49,810 nt of DNA from a virus. Every line of letters begins with the position of its first letter. Position 1 is the first letter of the stretch. Of the stretch, positions 7,676-15,301 are shown piece after piece. The position numbers and the translations under genes are program-made. Where the stretch lies: the IMG/VR virus record IMGVR_UViG_3300048919_000090, positions 1 to 49,810 of that record, one strand, 5' to 3'. The notes beneath the pieces were generated by a model, which had not been told where the DNA came from, made no database searches, and saw only the letters and a list, made by a program, of their open reading frames with translations.

Positions 7676-8537
7676 ACTTACGATTCCGCTCCACCTGTGC
7701 TTGTGTGACCGGCACAGCTACGCAACGACACCGGACGGGTTGTCCACAGAACGTGGGTACTCCGTCCACAATCGGTAAATCATCCCAACGAAATACACCC
7801 GGGCCATACCCTACATCGCGCTTACCTACAGCAACATGCGAAGGGCGCACGCGCTCATCATGTGCAGTAACCCAGCGAAAAAACTGAATCCCTGAATTAA
7901 CTTGACGTATTTTATTAATTTCCCCCTGAATTTTACCAAACTGGTCGGTAGCAATTAGCTTAGCCCGGCGCTGGGTGACACCGAACTGCTTGACCAGTGC
8001 CTCCTCGATGTAGCTGGGGCGCATACCCTGACGCATGTTACCAATGACAATGTTGCTCACCTGTTCCAGATACTGAGAGGGGATGGAGGTGATGAGTGCG
8101 GCGTTCTGGTCAGCAGCAGCTTTGAGATAGTCAATCAGCTGGTCATTACCGCCGTACAGGTCAATACCAACTGTCTTACGCATTGCCCGTGTGGAAGCAT
8201 CGGTCACAAAGCTGCCCGCAATCTCACGCGACTGCTGACGTGCAAAAGGGCTGGTCCAGCGTGAGACAAGACGTTGCAGTGCAGCAGCTATGACATCACT
8301 CCAAGAGTCTTTGAACAGCTGGTTTCCTTTCGGTATCCAGTCATCAGCAAGAGTCAAATCTGTTTCAGGATTTGCATCACCCACGTATTCAACATTCAAT
8401 TGATGTCCGTCCTGCTGCACATACTCAGGCACAGACTGCTTGATAGCTGGTACAAGTTCTGCATCGATGTCAGCCCGTACCAGTTTAACAATCTGTTGCA
8501 GCTTGCGGTTGTATGCGATTTCAGTCTGTGTTGCCAC
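7665..8537 (-). CDS. MuF-like head morphogenesis protein
   Basis: A 290-residue minor head protein of the Mu gpF family. The diagnostic C-terminal motif is present: 'WVTAHDERVRPSHVAVGKRD' then 'CGQPVRCRCVAVPV'. The N-terminal half is helical, and 'TQRRAKLIATDQFGKIQGEIN' is the typical pre-motif helix. MuF proteins act in head assembly next to the portal. In this genome it is separated from the portal gene by an antisense early cassette. AGGAGA lies upstream of the ATG. Confidence 0.9.
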   Translation of the reverse strand: MATQTEIAYNRKLQQIVKLVRADIDAELVPAIKQSVPEYVQQDGHQLNVEYVGDANPETDLTLADDWIPKGNQLFKDSWSDVIAAALQRLVSRWTSPFARQQSREIAGSFVTDASTRAMRKTVGIDLYGGNDQLIDYLKAAADQNAALITSIPSQYLEQVSNIVIGNMRQGMRPSYIEEALVKQFGVTQRRAKLIATDQFGKIQGEINKIRQVNSGIQFFRWVTAHDERVRPSHVAVGKRDVGYGPGVFRWDDLPIVDGVPTFCGQPVRCRCVAVPVTQAQVERNRKFKS

Positions 8538-8563
8538 GGCTCATCTCCTGTAGGTGAGGTGAT

Positions 8564-8572
8564 AGTGTAACA
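8564..8572 (-). promoter_or_regulatory. Candidate late promoter for MuF (extended -10)
   Basis: On the minus strand TGTTACACT, an extended -10, about 30 bases before the MuF start. It belongs to the loose TRTGnTAnnnT set seen before other late blocks. Confidence 0.4.
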
Positions 8573-8595
8573 TGAAAATAATTTTGCGATAACTG

Positions 8596-8624
8596 TTGAC
8601 GAGTCCGTCAATGGGGAGTATATT
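8596..8624 (+). promoter_or_regulatory. Early-class promoter with overlapping operator (site 3)
   Basis: TTGACG 8596-8601, exactly 17 bp, TATATT 8619-8624: the best -10 in the set. The dyad TGACGAGTCCGTCA is at 8597-8610. It drives 8658-9201. Confidence 0.85.
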
Positions 8625-8657
8625 TACCACATAGACAACGAACTGAGGAAAACACAA

Positions 8658-8870
8658 ATGAAATTCAATAACGCAACCTACTATGTAATGAACGGTCACA
8701 CCTTCGGTTACATCTTCGACGAGCAGCCGGGTGTTCTGGGAGTTCTTGCAAGCAAACCTCAGTTGGGTGCTGATTGGTCAGAAGAACCGAAAGTGGTAAC
8801 TGACAACGATAAGCTGAAAGTTGCAACACTGAAAGATTTTGAGTTCTTCCGCGTACAGCCTCCGATGTAA
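8658..8870 (+). CDS. Small hypothetical early protein (70 aa)
   Basis: First gene behind a strong early promoter. GAGG lies nine bases before the ATG. Soluble, beta-rich ('ATYYVMNGHTFGYIFDEQPGVLGVL'). Not recognised. The strong promoter suggests an abundant early product. Confidence 0.6.
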   Translation: MKFNNATYYVMNGHTFGYIFDEQPGVLGVLASKPQLGADWSEEPKVVTDNDKLKVATLKDFEFFRVQPPM

Positions 8871-8895
8871 ATTAAAAGCCCGGTGAAAGCCGGGC
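8871..8895 (-). terminator. Hairpin with minus-strand U tract
   Basis: Stem GCCCGG/CCGGGC (8878-8883, 8890-8895). Reading on the minus strand it is followed by TTTTAATTT. On the plus strand it has no U tract. It would stop minus-strand transcription coming from the portal gene. Confidence 0.6.
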
Positions 8896-8910
8896 AACAA
8901 AGGAACAATC

Positions 8911-9201
8911 ATGAGTGAACAAAAAATTGACGAAATGATTAAGATTCTTCGTTCATTAAAAACTGATATTAAAAAACTTAACAAATTGAGTAGTAAAGAC
9001 CTGACACAAATGACTCAACGTCAGATTAGTAATAGAAATGCCGATGCTGGATTTATCGGAATGTCTCGGATCAAAAAGGAGCATGAGTTACACGCGCTGG
9101 CAGTTGAATTAGGTTTTTCTCCACGGCGGGAAAGTTATGATGAAGTCAATTTAACCGATGGTTGGCAACGTTACAGTTATAAACCACGAGAACCAAAATA
9201 A
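8911..9201 (+). CDS. Small basic hypothetical early protein (96 aa)
   Basis: The N-terminal 40 residues are a Lys/Ile/Leu-rich helix ('MIKILRSLKTDIKKLNKLSSKDL') with possible coiled-coil character. The tail ends YKPREPK. AAAGGAACAATC precedes the ATG. Convergent with the portal gene. Not recognised. Confidence 0.6.
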   Translation: MSEQKIDEMIKILRSLKTDIKKLNKLSSKDLTQMTQRQISNRNADAGFIGMSRIKKEHELHALAVELGFSPRRESYDEVNLTDGWQRYSYKPREPK

Positions 9202-9224
9202 ACACTCGCCCTCATGGGGCGAGT
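9195..9224 (-). terminator. Hairpin between convergent genes
   Basis: Stem ACTCGCCC/GGGCGAGT (9204-9211, 9217-9224). On the minus strand GTTTATTTT follows, so it can end the terminase-portal transcript. The portal stop codon lies in the loop. Confidence 0.6.
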
Positions 9225-10627
9225 TGCTCCATTGCTTCATCGTGTGACAGCCCGTCCCGTGTCAGTGCAACATAACGGTCAAGAAACTGGTCACCTTCCT
9301 GCTCCTGTTGCGTATCCGTTTCATCGCGCGGCGTAACAATAACATCCGTCTCGGCTGCTTCCTGTGCTTCAATGTCCTCATCATCAAACTGATACTGTTC
9401 GGACGACTGCAGGTTACGCTGAATCTGTGACGGTCGGATAATCCCTTCACCGAGATACAGCATGTCCGTATCTGCACGTGTCTTGGCCGCCTGTGCCAGC
9501 TGTAACTCATCAGGCTGTGCAAGTGGTGCCCACACGTAGTTGTAATCGTCCGGCCAGTGACCCAGTGCGCTGCGAACCATCACCTCATCCAGATAGCGCA
9601 TACCGGGGTCAAGGCGGGTCAGCTGCTTCGAGCGGATGGAGTTGAAGTAGTTCTTCAGGTCTCCTTCACCCGTGGCATTCAGACCCTTAGCAGATGTACC
9701 AAACAGGCGGGTGAGGGGAATCTGTGCAGCGCCACTAATCCACGTCATGAACAGTTCAATAACCGGTGCAACGCCGCCCAAATCGAGCGTCTTGCGGTCG
9801 TACGTCTCGTCCTTATCCAGCAGGGCCATCTGCACCACAGACTTCATCTGACTGAACAGCGCGTAGCGACGCGTAATAGCTTCGTCCTGGTCAGTTGCCA
9901 GTTCATCACTCAGACCTTCACGGGTAATGATGTCAACGTTGGCTTCCTGCATCAGTTCAGCAATACCGTCCTTTGAAGCGACCATATCCATGATGTCATC
10001 AAGACACTTGCGTAACTCTGAATCACCCCATCCCTGAGTCTGCAGCATCTGACGGCGGGGCAGGCGGGTACCATTGAAACGGGCAAAGTGTGACCAGTGA
10101 ATCTGCTGTCCACCACCAGTAATGGTGTAGAACTCTGGTGCAAGATAGTTCGGTGCAAGTACGTTCCACGTGTTAAGCGTCATGGCAGACATGTCGTAAC
10201 GGTCAAACACCACCAGACGCTCCAGACTGCCTTTACGGATACGGTTCACGTTTAACGGCTTCTGCAGGTCCTGTCCGGTGAGCATGAGAATGCCGCCACC
10301 TCCGTACAGGTTACCCCACGTTGTGGCTTCCTGTACGCACATGGGCAGCATGAGACGGTCTTCTTCGATACGGATAGCGTCTGCATCTTTGGACTTGATG
10401 ATGCGCCACTCACGACACATGTCCTCAGCAGGGATATCCACGATGGCGCGTGCCAGCCAGTTGGTCTGATATGCCGCGTCCATCTGTTGCCAGTCCTGCA
10501 GCGTGGCGTAGCTGAAGAAGTTGTGAGAGCGTTTAGCCTTGGCGGTACCAAGTCCAGATACAACGTTGACCAGACCATCGCGTACAGCCGGTGCACTGTG
10601 TAAGTTTGGTTGTTTAGCCTTGGGCAT
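9212..10627 (-). CDS. Portal protein (DUF1073)
   Basis: A 471-residue protein that forms the dodecameric portal at the head vertex. DUF1073 features: 'HNFFSYATLQDWQQMDAAYQ' near the start, 'NWLARAIVDIPAEDMCREWR', 'WGNLYGGGGILMLTG', and in the C-terminal half 'IPLTRLFGTSAKGLNATGEGD.KNYFN' where DNA-channel helices are expected. The C-terminus is acidic. It follows TerL by 2 bases. It fits the head gene order TerS-TerL-portal. Confidence 0.9.
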   Translation of the reverse strand: MPKAKQPNLHSAPAVRDGLVNVVSGLGTAKAKRSHNFFSYATLQDWQQMDAAYQTNWLARAIVDIPAEDMCREWRIIKSKDADAIRIEEDRLMLPMCVQEATTWGNLYGGGGILMLTGQDLQKPLNVNRIRKGSLERLVVFDRYDMSAMTLNTWNVLAPNYLAPEFYTITGGGQQIHWSHFARFNGTRLPRRQMLQTQGWGDSELRKCLDDIMDMVASKDGIAELMQEANVDIITREGLSDELATDQDEAITRRYALFSQMKSVVQMALLDKDETYDRKTLDLGGVAPVIELFMTWISGAAQIPLTRLFGTSAKGLNATGEGDLKNYFNSIRSKQLTRLDPGMRYLDEVMVRSALGHWPDDYNYVWAPLAQPDELQLAQAAKTRADTDMLYLGEGIIRPSQIQRNLQSSEQYQFDDEDIEAQEAAETDVIVTPRDETDTQQEQEGDQFLDRYVALTRDGLSHDEAMEQLAP

Positions 10628-10629
10628 AG

Positions 10630-12084
10630 TCAGAGCATCTCCGCAATACTTGCTTTGTTGTTGTGAAGCATCTGACTGATGGCGTCACACATTGGGTCAA
10701 TCTGGTCATCGTGGGCGTGGGTATCATCTGCTGTGAATGACTCACATTCTTTCACAAAATCATACACCCAGTCAGCTTCTTTCGGTATTTTAACATAACC
10801 TGATTCAATGTAACCCTGTACGTCCATAACACGTGTCAGCTTGTTCGCAGCAGGTCCGCGTGGGATTTCCCGGACAGGGATGACAGGTTTAACAAGACGG
10901 CGAATCTTCTGAATCAGTTCGGTACCGGATGATTTATCTTCCACGGCCATGAAGCGTAAACGACCGTTTTTATTGTTACGCTTACTGTTCCAGAACTCAG
11001 GAATACGCGTCTCAAGTTCATACGCTTCAAACTTGGCGCGTAATACATCAATCAGGTACAGATATCCATCTTCACCAAGACCCCATTCTTCAGCAACCTG
11101 ATAGTCATTATGCTGTTTAGCTTTCTGTGCGGTGTCGATGAAGATGGCGCGATACTTAAGGGGTGGCAGAACATCATACCTGCCAAACCATGAACCTTTC
11201 AGAATACCGCCACCAAGCGGAGCAGGGCGCTGCTGCATCTGACTGGCAAACATGTATGAGTTCTTCTTGCGCATTGCTTTCAGGGCTTCCAGAGAATGCT
11301 TCTGCGGCCACAATGCACGTTCAGTCGGTAAATCTTCATCTACGATGGCAGGAAGTACCAGCTGCCGGAATTTATATTCACTGTCCTTGAGCAGCATCCC
11401 ACAGAAATCGTTCTCGTGGATGCGCTGCATAATCACGATGCAGGGTGTCTTGGCACTGTTGAAACGTGATTTGATGGTTTCATCCCAGCGGCGGTTAACA
11501 GCGTTACGTTTCGGGTCAGAATATGCATCATCTGGTTTTAACGGGTCATCGATAATAATTGCGCCACCAAAACCGTTATTACCCTTGAAGTCGTCAATCT
11601 TACCTGCACCAAAACCGGTAATTGGACCACCTGCGGCAGTTGCGTAAAATACGCCTCCTTCTTCAGTACCCCATGCCTTTTTAGAATCTTTATTTGCCTT
11701 AATAGCGAAATCAGGCCATAGCTGAATAAACTCGGTGGACTTTAAAATCTGTTTAATTGTGTCTGAGTTATCAAGTGCGAGAATATCTGCATAACTCAGG
11801 TGAATAAATTCACAACGTGGGTTCTTAACGAAACACCACGCGGGGAACATCTTCACCGCTAATTCAGTTTTTGAATAACGTGGCGGGATGTTAATCATCA
11901 GGTGAGTGGTTCGCCCGTAAAAAACATCCATCAGAGCATCACATATTTCATCGTGATGCTCGCTGAATACAAATTTGGTTCCCTTGAGTGCTTTGAAAAA
12001 GTAGCGAGTAAAGAACTTGAAATCCTCTTCACAACGCTCTCTGAGGCGTTCAACAAGGTGAGCAGGGGTAAGGCTAGTACTCAT
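10630..12084 (-). CDS. Terminase large subunit
   Basis: A 484-residue packaging motor ATPase and nuclease. The ATPase domain has the Walker A-like 'IPPRYSKTE' at about residues 66-74 and Walker B 'GAIIIDDPLK' at about 173-182. The nuclease domain begins near residue 310 with 'IFIDTAQKAKQHNDYQ', then 'AVEDKSSGTELIQ' and a late 'HDDQIDPMCDA' acidic site. The length is typical. It overlaps TerS by 11 bases and is coupled to it. The packaging mode cannot be assigned by reading alone. Confidence 0.93.
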   Translation of the reverse strand: MSTSLTPAHLVERLRERCEEDFKFFTRYFFKALKGTKFVFSEHHDEICDALMDVFYGRTTHLMINIPPRYSKTELAVKMFPAWCFVKNPRCEFIHLSYADILALDNSDTIKQILKSTEFIQLWPDFAIKANKDSKKAWGTEEGGVFYATAAGGPITGFGAGKIDDFKGNNGFGGAIIIDDPLKPDDAYSDPKRNAVNRRWDETIKSRFNSAKTPCIVIMQRIHENDFCGMLLKDSEYKFRQLVLPAIVDEDLPTERALWPQKHSLEALKAMRKKNSYMFASQMQQRPAPLGGGILKGSWFGRYDVLPPLKYRAIFIDTAQKAKQHNDYQVAEEWGLGEDGYLYLIDVLRAKFEAYELETRIPEFWNSKRNNKNGRLRFMAVEDKSSGTELIQKIRRLVKPVIPVREIPRGPAANKLTRVMDVQGYIESGYVKIPKEADWVYDFVKECESFTADDTHAHDDQIDPMCDAISQMLHNNKASIAEML

Positions 12085-12517
12085 CGTCTAAAGCCTTATC
12101 AAGGGCCGCACGCTGCGAATTTGACAGGGTTACGTTAAGACTGCCTGACATCTCAATCAACTGCTTATCCAGACCGGTCAATTTAGCCTTACCCATCACA
12201 GCCTGCACAGCTGCGGAAGACTGCGGAGTTTCAGCAGAGAGAGCAATCTTTTTAATTTCTTCCAGTTCTGCAACAAGTGAATCGACTGTCACGTTGTGTC
12301 GTTTAGCAACCTTGTTGCGCAACTGGCCAACCCTTGACGCAATCTTGACGTGTTCCTTGCAGTCATGCGCTTTACGATTCACAGATGCCGCGTTCATGTT
12401 GGATGTGTCATAAGCCCGACGATATGCCTCAGAAGCATCGCCTGTTTCCACGAATGCCTGAGCGAACTTTTCCTGTTTACCGGTCAGTCCGAATTCATTC
12501 AGCTTTTCGCGTGCCAT
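12074..12517 (-). CDS. Terminase small subunit (Terminase_2-like)
   Basis: A 147-residue DNA-recognition subunit. The N-terminal HTH region 'LTGKQEKFAQAFVETGDASEAYRRAYD' is diagnostic for Terminase_2, followed by a helical oligomerisation region ('VDSLVAELEEIKKIA') and a C-terminal tail that would contact TerL. It is the first gene of the late head block. Upstream lies an extended -10 (TGTGGTATCAT) and then the duplicated non-coding module. GGGGAG precedes the ATG. Confidence 0.88.
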   Translation of the reverse strand: MAREKLNEFGLTGKQEKFAQAFVETGDASEAYRRAYDTSNMNAASVNRKAHDCKEHVKIASRVGQLRNKVAKRHNVTVDSLVAELEEIKKIALSAETPQSSAAVQAVMGKAKLTGLDKQLIEMSGSLNVTLSNSQRAALDKALDDEY

Positions 12518-12581
12518 ATTCAGTAAACTCCCCAGTCTTCTTCGTGTCGCATAGTGTTTAGTCCTCTCGTGCGTTTAACAC

Positions 12582-12593
12582 ATGATACCACAC
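12582..12593 (-). promoter_or_regulatory. Candidate late promoter for the terminase operon
   Basis: The minus strand reads GTGTGGTATCAT: an extended -10 (TGnTATCAT) about 65 bases before the TerS start. The surrounding 16 bases match the element upstream of the neck operon (45665-45673) at 13 positions. No clear -35. Confidence 0.55.
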
Positions 12594-12623
12594 GCATCAA
12601 TGCCGATGCTACTTACCCACTAG

Positions 12624-12879
12624 TACCCCGTATCAAATGGCATACGGGGTATGATTTTCGGTTAAGCTAACTTACTGTTTTACTTACTATTACTACTACT
12701 TTTACCTTAATACCCTGATAAAATCTTATTTAATAAGAAAGGGAATTAACAAGATACATACAATAAAAATATACATACTTATAAGAAGAGTAGGGAGGAG
12801 TAGGGAGGAGTATCGGGGTACGGGGTAAGAAGTGCCTTTTTGCTATTCGAAACAGTAAGTTACGTTAACCGAAAATATT
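12624..12879. repeat. Duplicated non-coding module, copy A, with long inverted repeat
   Basis: No gene lies in 12518-12949. This stretch holds a hairpin TACCCCGTAT/ATACGGGGTA (12624-12633, 12642-12651). It has 26-base inverted arms at 12655-12680 and 12850-12875 with two mismatches, and an AT-rich core. It contains several CGGGGTA elements and a GGAGTAGG tandem at about 12789-12809. Blocks such as TACTATTACTACTACTTTTA and ATACATACTTATAAGAAGAG recur at 45.75-45.87 kb. It lies between divergent late and early units. Origin or regulatory switch is an inference. Confidence 0.8.
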
Positions 12880-12891
12880 CAGGTACTCCAA

Positions 12892-12920
12892 TTGATTCGA
12901 CAAACTTATCAACGTATAAT
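12892..12920 (+). promoter_or_regulatory. Sigma70-like promoter for the 12.95 kb early genes
   Basis: TTGATT 12892-12897, 17 bp, consensus TATAAT 12915-12920, transcribing to the right. It lacks the TGACG-N4-CGTCA dyad, so it is probably controlled differently from the other early promoters. Confidence 0.75.
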
Positions 12921-12949
12921 TGTATCTCTGTATAGTAATGAGGTGATTC

Positions 12950-13462
12950 ATGGAATTATATCGAACTGGTGAAAATAACCATAATTTTAAAACGCTCTTA
13001 ACCAATGGTCGCGACTCAGATAATCCACTCTGGCAGAAGGTGCTGGACGGTCTTCGCAACGGTAACAACGAGTGGAAAGTTGTACCAAAGGAGATAAAAG
13101 CGTGTCGTCATCCCGGCGTAAGGGACAAGGGAAACCGCTGCGTATTCTGCCTGATTGAGAAGTATGACAGCGCACAGAAGCGCATGACTCAGAGTGTGGA
13201 AAGTGCCAAAGAGGACCATCTGAAACAGCTTTACGGACGTGCATCAGAGTTCGATATGCAGGCGGCAATGCTCCGTGTGGAAGCGATGGAGATTGAGTCC
13301 GGCAAGCGTGAGTGGCCTCCACGGGGGACTTCTGTTCTGTCACGTCAGGATGCTATCGCGCAGGGTAAAAAATGGTATCTGCCCATGACCCCGTGTAAGC
13401 ATTGCGGCGTTACTGCAGAACGTTATGTACCTAATGGGAGGTGCAGAAACTGTGGGAAATAA
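12950..13462 (+). CDS. Early zinc-ribbon protein (170 aa)
   Basis: Two Cys clusters are visible: 'CRHPGVRDKGNRCVFC' in the first half and a C-terminal four-Cys ribbon 'CKHCGVTAERYVPNGRCRNC'. A charged helical region lies between them ('YDSAQKRMTQSVESAKEDHLKQLYG'). Zinc binding is likely; nucleic-acid binding is inferred. It is the first rightward gene behind a strong promoter next to the duplicated module, a place where regulators often sit. Not assigned to a family. Confidence 0.6.
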   Translation: MELYRTGENNHNFKTLLTNGRDSDNPLWQKVLDGLRNGNNEWKVVPKEIKACRHPGVRDKGNRCVFCLIEKYDSAQKRMTQSVESAKEDHLKQLYGRASEFDMQAAMLRVEAMEIESGKREWPPRGTSVLSRQDAIAQGKKWYLPMTPCKHCGVTAERYVPNGRCRNCGK

Positions 13463-13700
13463 ACCTTTCAGGAGATTCTGGAAAGAGTCGGACATTATCC
13501 AGATAATTGGAACAATTAATAATAGACCATACGATTACGTTGCTACCACATGGAAAATAAGTTTCGAAATAAGTGATAGTCATAACAGGAAAGGTAACCA
13601 TACTGCAGAAGTAAGACAGCATCTGTTGGAAATGGAAGAAAGCGGATTGCTAAAGCAGGGAAGAGACAGGTCTGGCAATCTCATATGGGAATTAACATAA
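13452..13700 (+). CDS. Putative winged-helix-like small protein (82 aa)
   Basis: Start taken at GTG 13452, inside the end of the previous gene, with GGAGG ten bases upstream. Longer in-frame ATGs at 13425 and 13434 are possible. The C-terminal part 'HTAEVRQHLLEMEESGLLKQGRDRSGNLIWEL' has the helix-wing pattern of small wHTH proteins. A regulatory role is possible but not shown. Confidence 0.5.
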   Translation: MGNKPFRRFWKESDIIQIIGTINNRPYDYVATTWKISFEISDSHNRKGNHTAEVRQHLLEMEESGLLKQGRDRSGNLIWELT

Positions 13701-13702
13701 AA

Positions 13703-13723
13703 CAAAAGCCCCGTAAGGGGCTT
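13703..13723. terminator. Terminator between convergent early operons
   Basis: Stem AAGCCCC/GGGGCTT (13706-13712, 13717-13723) with loop GTAA. The minus strand reads TTTTGTTTTATG after the hairpin; the plus strand has no U run. It mainly ends the leftward early operon. Confidence 0.75.
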
Positions 13724-13961
13724 AATGGTAAATCTTAAAAATACATGTATCAGTTTTCTGTTTAGATTCTTCTAACCTGTCTCGCGCTACAACCTCATCA
13801 CAATCAAACTCATCGCTGAGTAAATTACTTATTGGATACCATCTCGTACCAAAGAACAATAATCTCCACCACGGGCCATGTTTTTCTACTACAAGATTAC
13901 CTTTGGTTATTGCAACGGCGCGATATGTTGGCTTGAGCTTTTTAGGCTGATATCCACTCAC
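13722..13961 (-). CDS. Small hypothetical early protein (79 aa)
   Basis: The last gene of the leftward early operon. Start set at GTG 13961 because it overlaps the stop of the preceding frame as GTGA and has GAGGGG just upstream; a GTG at 13985 is possible. Contains 'KPTYRAVAITKGNLVVEKHGPWWRLLFFGTRWYP', a beta-rich aromatic segment. Not recognised. Confidence 0.5.
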   Translation of the reverse strand: MSGYQPKKLKPTYRAVAITKGNLVVEKHGPWWRLLFFGTRWYPISNLLSDEFDCDEVVARDRLEESKQKTDTCIFKIYH

Positions 13962-14062
13962 TTCACCCCTCCCCGCGCGTGCCACAGTGCAACACAGTCA
14001 ATGACGAACCAGAAGTGCCACATGAGCAGGTTGATACAGAAACGCTTCATTCTGTGCTGCAT
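13958..14062 (-). CDS. Small membrane peptide (34 aa)
   Basis: Frame MQHRMKRFCINLLMWHFWFV..., with a basic head and an aromatic hydrophobic helix. TGAGG lies eight bases before the ATG, and its stop overlaps the next GTG. Too short for family recognition; a membrane location is likely. Confidence 0.4.
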   Translation of the reverse strand: MQHRMKRFCINLLMWHFWFVIDCVALWHARGGVK

Positions 14063-14115
14063 GTGGTAGTCCTCATAATAACGCACATTACCAGCCAGCA
14101 TTGTATCAGTGTCAT
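14047..14115 (-). CDS. Possible 22-residue hydrophobic peptide
   Basis: Peptide MTLIQCWLVMCVIMRTTTCS plus TE. AGGAG lies eight bases before the ATG and its end overlaps the next small gene. Only ribosome-site quality and tight packing support it. Confidence 0.3.
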   Translation of the reverse strand: MTLIQCWLVMCVIMRTTTCSTE

Positions 14116-14157
14116 AGGGTGTACTCCTGCTTTAAGGGGATTACATTGTTCATGGTT

Positions 14158-14382
14158 TCAAAAGAGTTGTATTTTAATTTCACCCTTCACCGTTTCTCTA
14201 ATCAGTTCACCATCGACGTGCTCTGGGTATCCGCGCTCGTCCATTTTAACCCTGACGATTTCGCCGGCAATGTCGTCGGCACAAATGACATGCCACTGTT
14301 TAACACCATCCAGCCAGACATGGGCGCGCTCACATGGCGCGATAAGCTCACCGTGAATATCTTCGTCTATTGTAATTCTCAT
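14158..14382 (-). CDS. Small acidic early protein (74 aa)
   Basis: A beta-rich protein with 'ERAHVWLDGVKQWHVICADDIAGEIVRVKMDERG', possibly an SH3-like small barrel. GGAG lies upstream of the ATG and the frame follows the 14384 gene directly. Not recognised. Confidence 0.55.
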   Translation of the reverse strand: MRITIDEDIHGELIAPCERAHVWLDGVKQWHVICADDIAGEIVRVKMDERGYPEHVDGELIRETVKGEIKIQLF

Positions 14383-14383
14383 A

Positions 14384-14554
14384 TCACTGCTCTCCGTTCT
14401 GATTCGTGGGTTGCTCCCATAACACCAGCAACTTCTCCAGCGCCTGCTTATAATACTCTTCCTTCACCGACAGCTGACCACCTGTAGCAGCCTTAGCGTA
14501 CTGCAGTTCTTTAAGCAGCTGACGTGCTTTATCCTGCGTAAGTACCTGACTCAT
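14384..14554 (-). CDS. Small helical protein (56 aa)
   Basis: Frame MSQVLTQDKARQLLKELQYA... to EQPTNQNGEQ. Charged and helical. GAGGG lies seven bases before the start. It overlaps the previous gene's end by four bases and its stop adjoins the next start, so it is an integral operon member. Function unknown. Confidence 0.55.
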   Translation of the reverse strand: MSQVLTQDKARQLLKELQYAKAATGGQLSVKEEYYKQALEKLLVLWEQPTNQNGEQ

Positions 14555-14757
14555 CCGACAACCCTCATAATAACCACCAGTTGCACCATCTCATCATGGT
14601 CCAGTGACCACTCGATACCACGTGCCTTAAACAGTACCTTATGAGCCAGATGACGCAATTCACTCACCATACCCGGCTCACTGTCGTCGAAGTCGAGCAA
14701 TACACCGTTACGCAGCTGGTCAGCACGCACAGTTCGCCTGCGGATAATATCGTTCAT
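14551..14757 (-). CDS. Small hypothetical early protein (68 aa)
   Basis: 'MNDIIRRRTVRADQLRNGVLLDFDDSEPGMVSELRHLAHKVLF': an alternating charged protein with a putative strand-helix arrangement. GGGGT lies seven bases upstream. It sits directly after the secreted-protein gene. Not recognised. Confidence 0.5.
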   Translation of the reverse strand: MNDIIRRRTVRADQLRNGVLLDFDDSEPGMVSELRHLAHKVLFKARGIEWSLDHDEMVQLVVIMRVVG

Positions 14758-14758
14758 A

Positions 14759-15235
14759 TCAGTACCCCATTACATAGTCAGTGCAGTTACGGTATGTGCG
14801 TGCAACGTTATAACCGTAAGAGTGAGCCTTACGCAGAACCTGCTGCATGGTGACATTACCACCATAGCTGCTCACCAATTTCAGATAACCTTTACCATCA
14901 CCTGTGGCACCCAGCACGCACGCCTGATACGTGTCAGTTGCTTCATCGATGTTCACACCCTGAGCCGGAAGTGGTTGTGCAACTGCAGCAGGCATCTCAG
15001 GCTGCTTATTCAGCGCAACACGTGCCTGCTGCATGTTTACCGGACTGGAGCAGTATTTCTCCATCTGCTCATAAGTGCTGTCATTCATACGGTGAGCGGC
15101 TTTAACACCCCACATTACCTCACCAGTGCGACCGGACGTTGTGTACTCACACATGCCGATACCAAACTGTCCGGCCATTGCGCCTGATGAAGCGAGCAAT
15201 GCTGCTACACCCAGTAACACGTTTAACTTTTTCAT
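14759..15235 (-). CDS. Secreted periplasmic early protein of unknown function
   Basis: A 158-residue protein with a clear Sec signal peptide: 'MKKLNVLLGVAALLASSGAMA' with cleavage expected after AMA. The mature part has four cysteines ('GMCEY', 'KYCSS', 'QACVLG', 'RNCTDY'), enough for two disulfides, and a Pro/Ala linker around 'EMPAAVAQPLPAQG'. It is the first gene behind its own early-class promoter (15264-15292). Early export to the periplasm suggests an envelope role such as superinfection exclusion or enzyme inhibition; that is inference. No domain recognised. Confidence 0.65.
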   Translation of the reverse strand: MKKLNVLLGVAALLASSGAMAGQFGIGMCEYTTSGRTGEVMWGVKAAHRMNDSTYEQMEKYCSSPVNMQQARVALNKQPEMPAAVAQPLPAQGVNIDEATDTYQACVLGATGDGKGYLKLVSSYGGNVTMQQVLRKAHSYGYNVARTYRNCTDYVMGY

Positions 15236-15263
15236 ACATCACCTCTTCTGTTCCGATAAATTA

Positions 15264-15292
15264 AAGATACTCTCAACTGACGAGTCCGTCAA
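15264..15292 (-). promoter_or_regulatory. Early-class promoter with overlapping operator (site 4)
   Basis: Minus strand: TTGACG (15292-15287), 17 bp, TATCTT (15269-15264). The dyad is at 15278-15291. About 40 bases around it resemble site 5, which suggests a promoter duplication. It drives the secreted protein gene. Confidence 0.85.
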
Positions 15293-15301
15293 TACCAATG
15301 T

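Noticed and set aside
11163-11647. Plus-strand open frames opposite terminase large subunit
   Set aside because: Shadow frames of a conserved gene with no start signals.
768-13700. Search for integrase, excisionase or CI/Cro lysogeny module near the accessory cassettes
   Set aside because: Nothing with tyrosine or serine recombinase motifs or a lambda-type repressor was seen; the HTH proteins found are TetR-like, tandem HTH or winged-helix-like.
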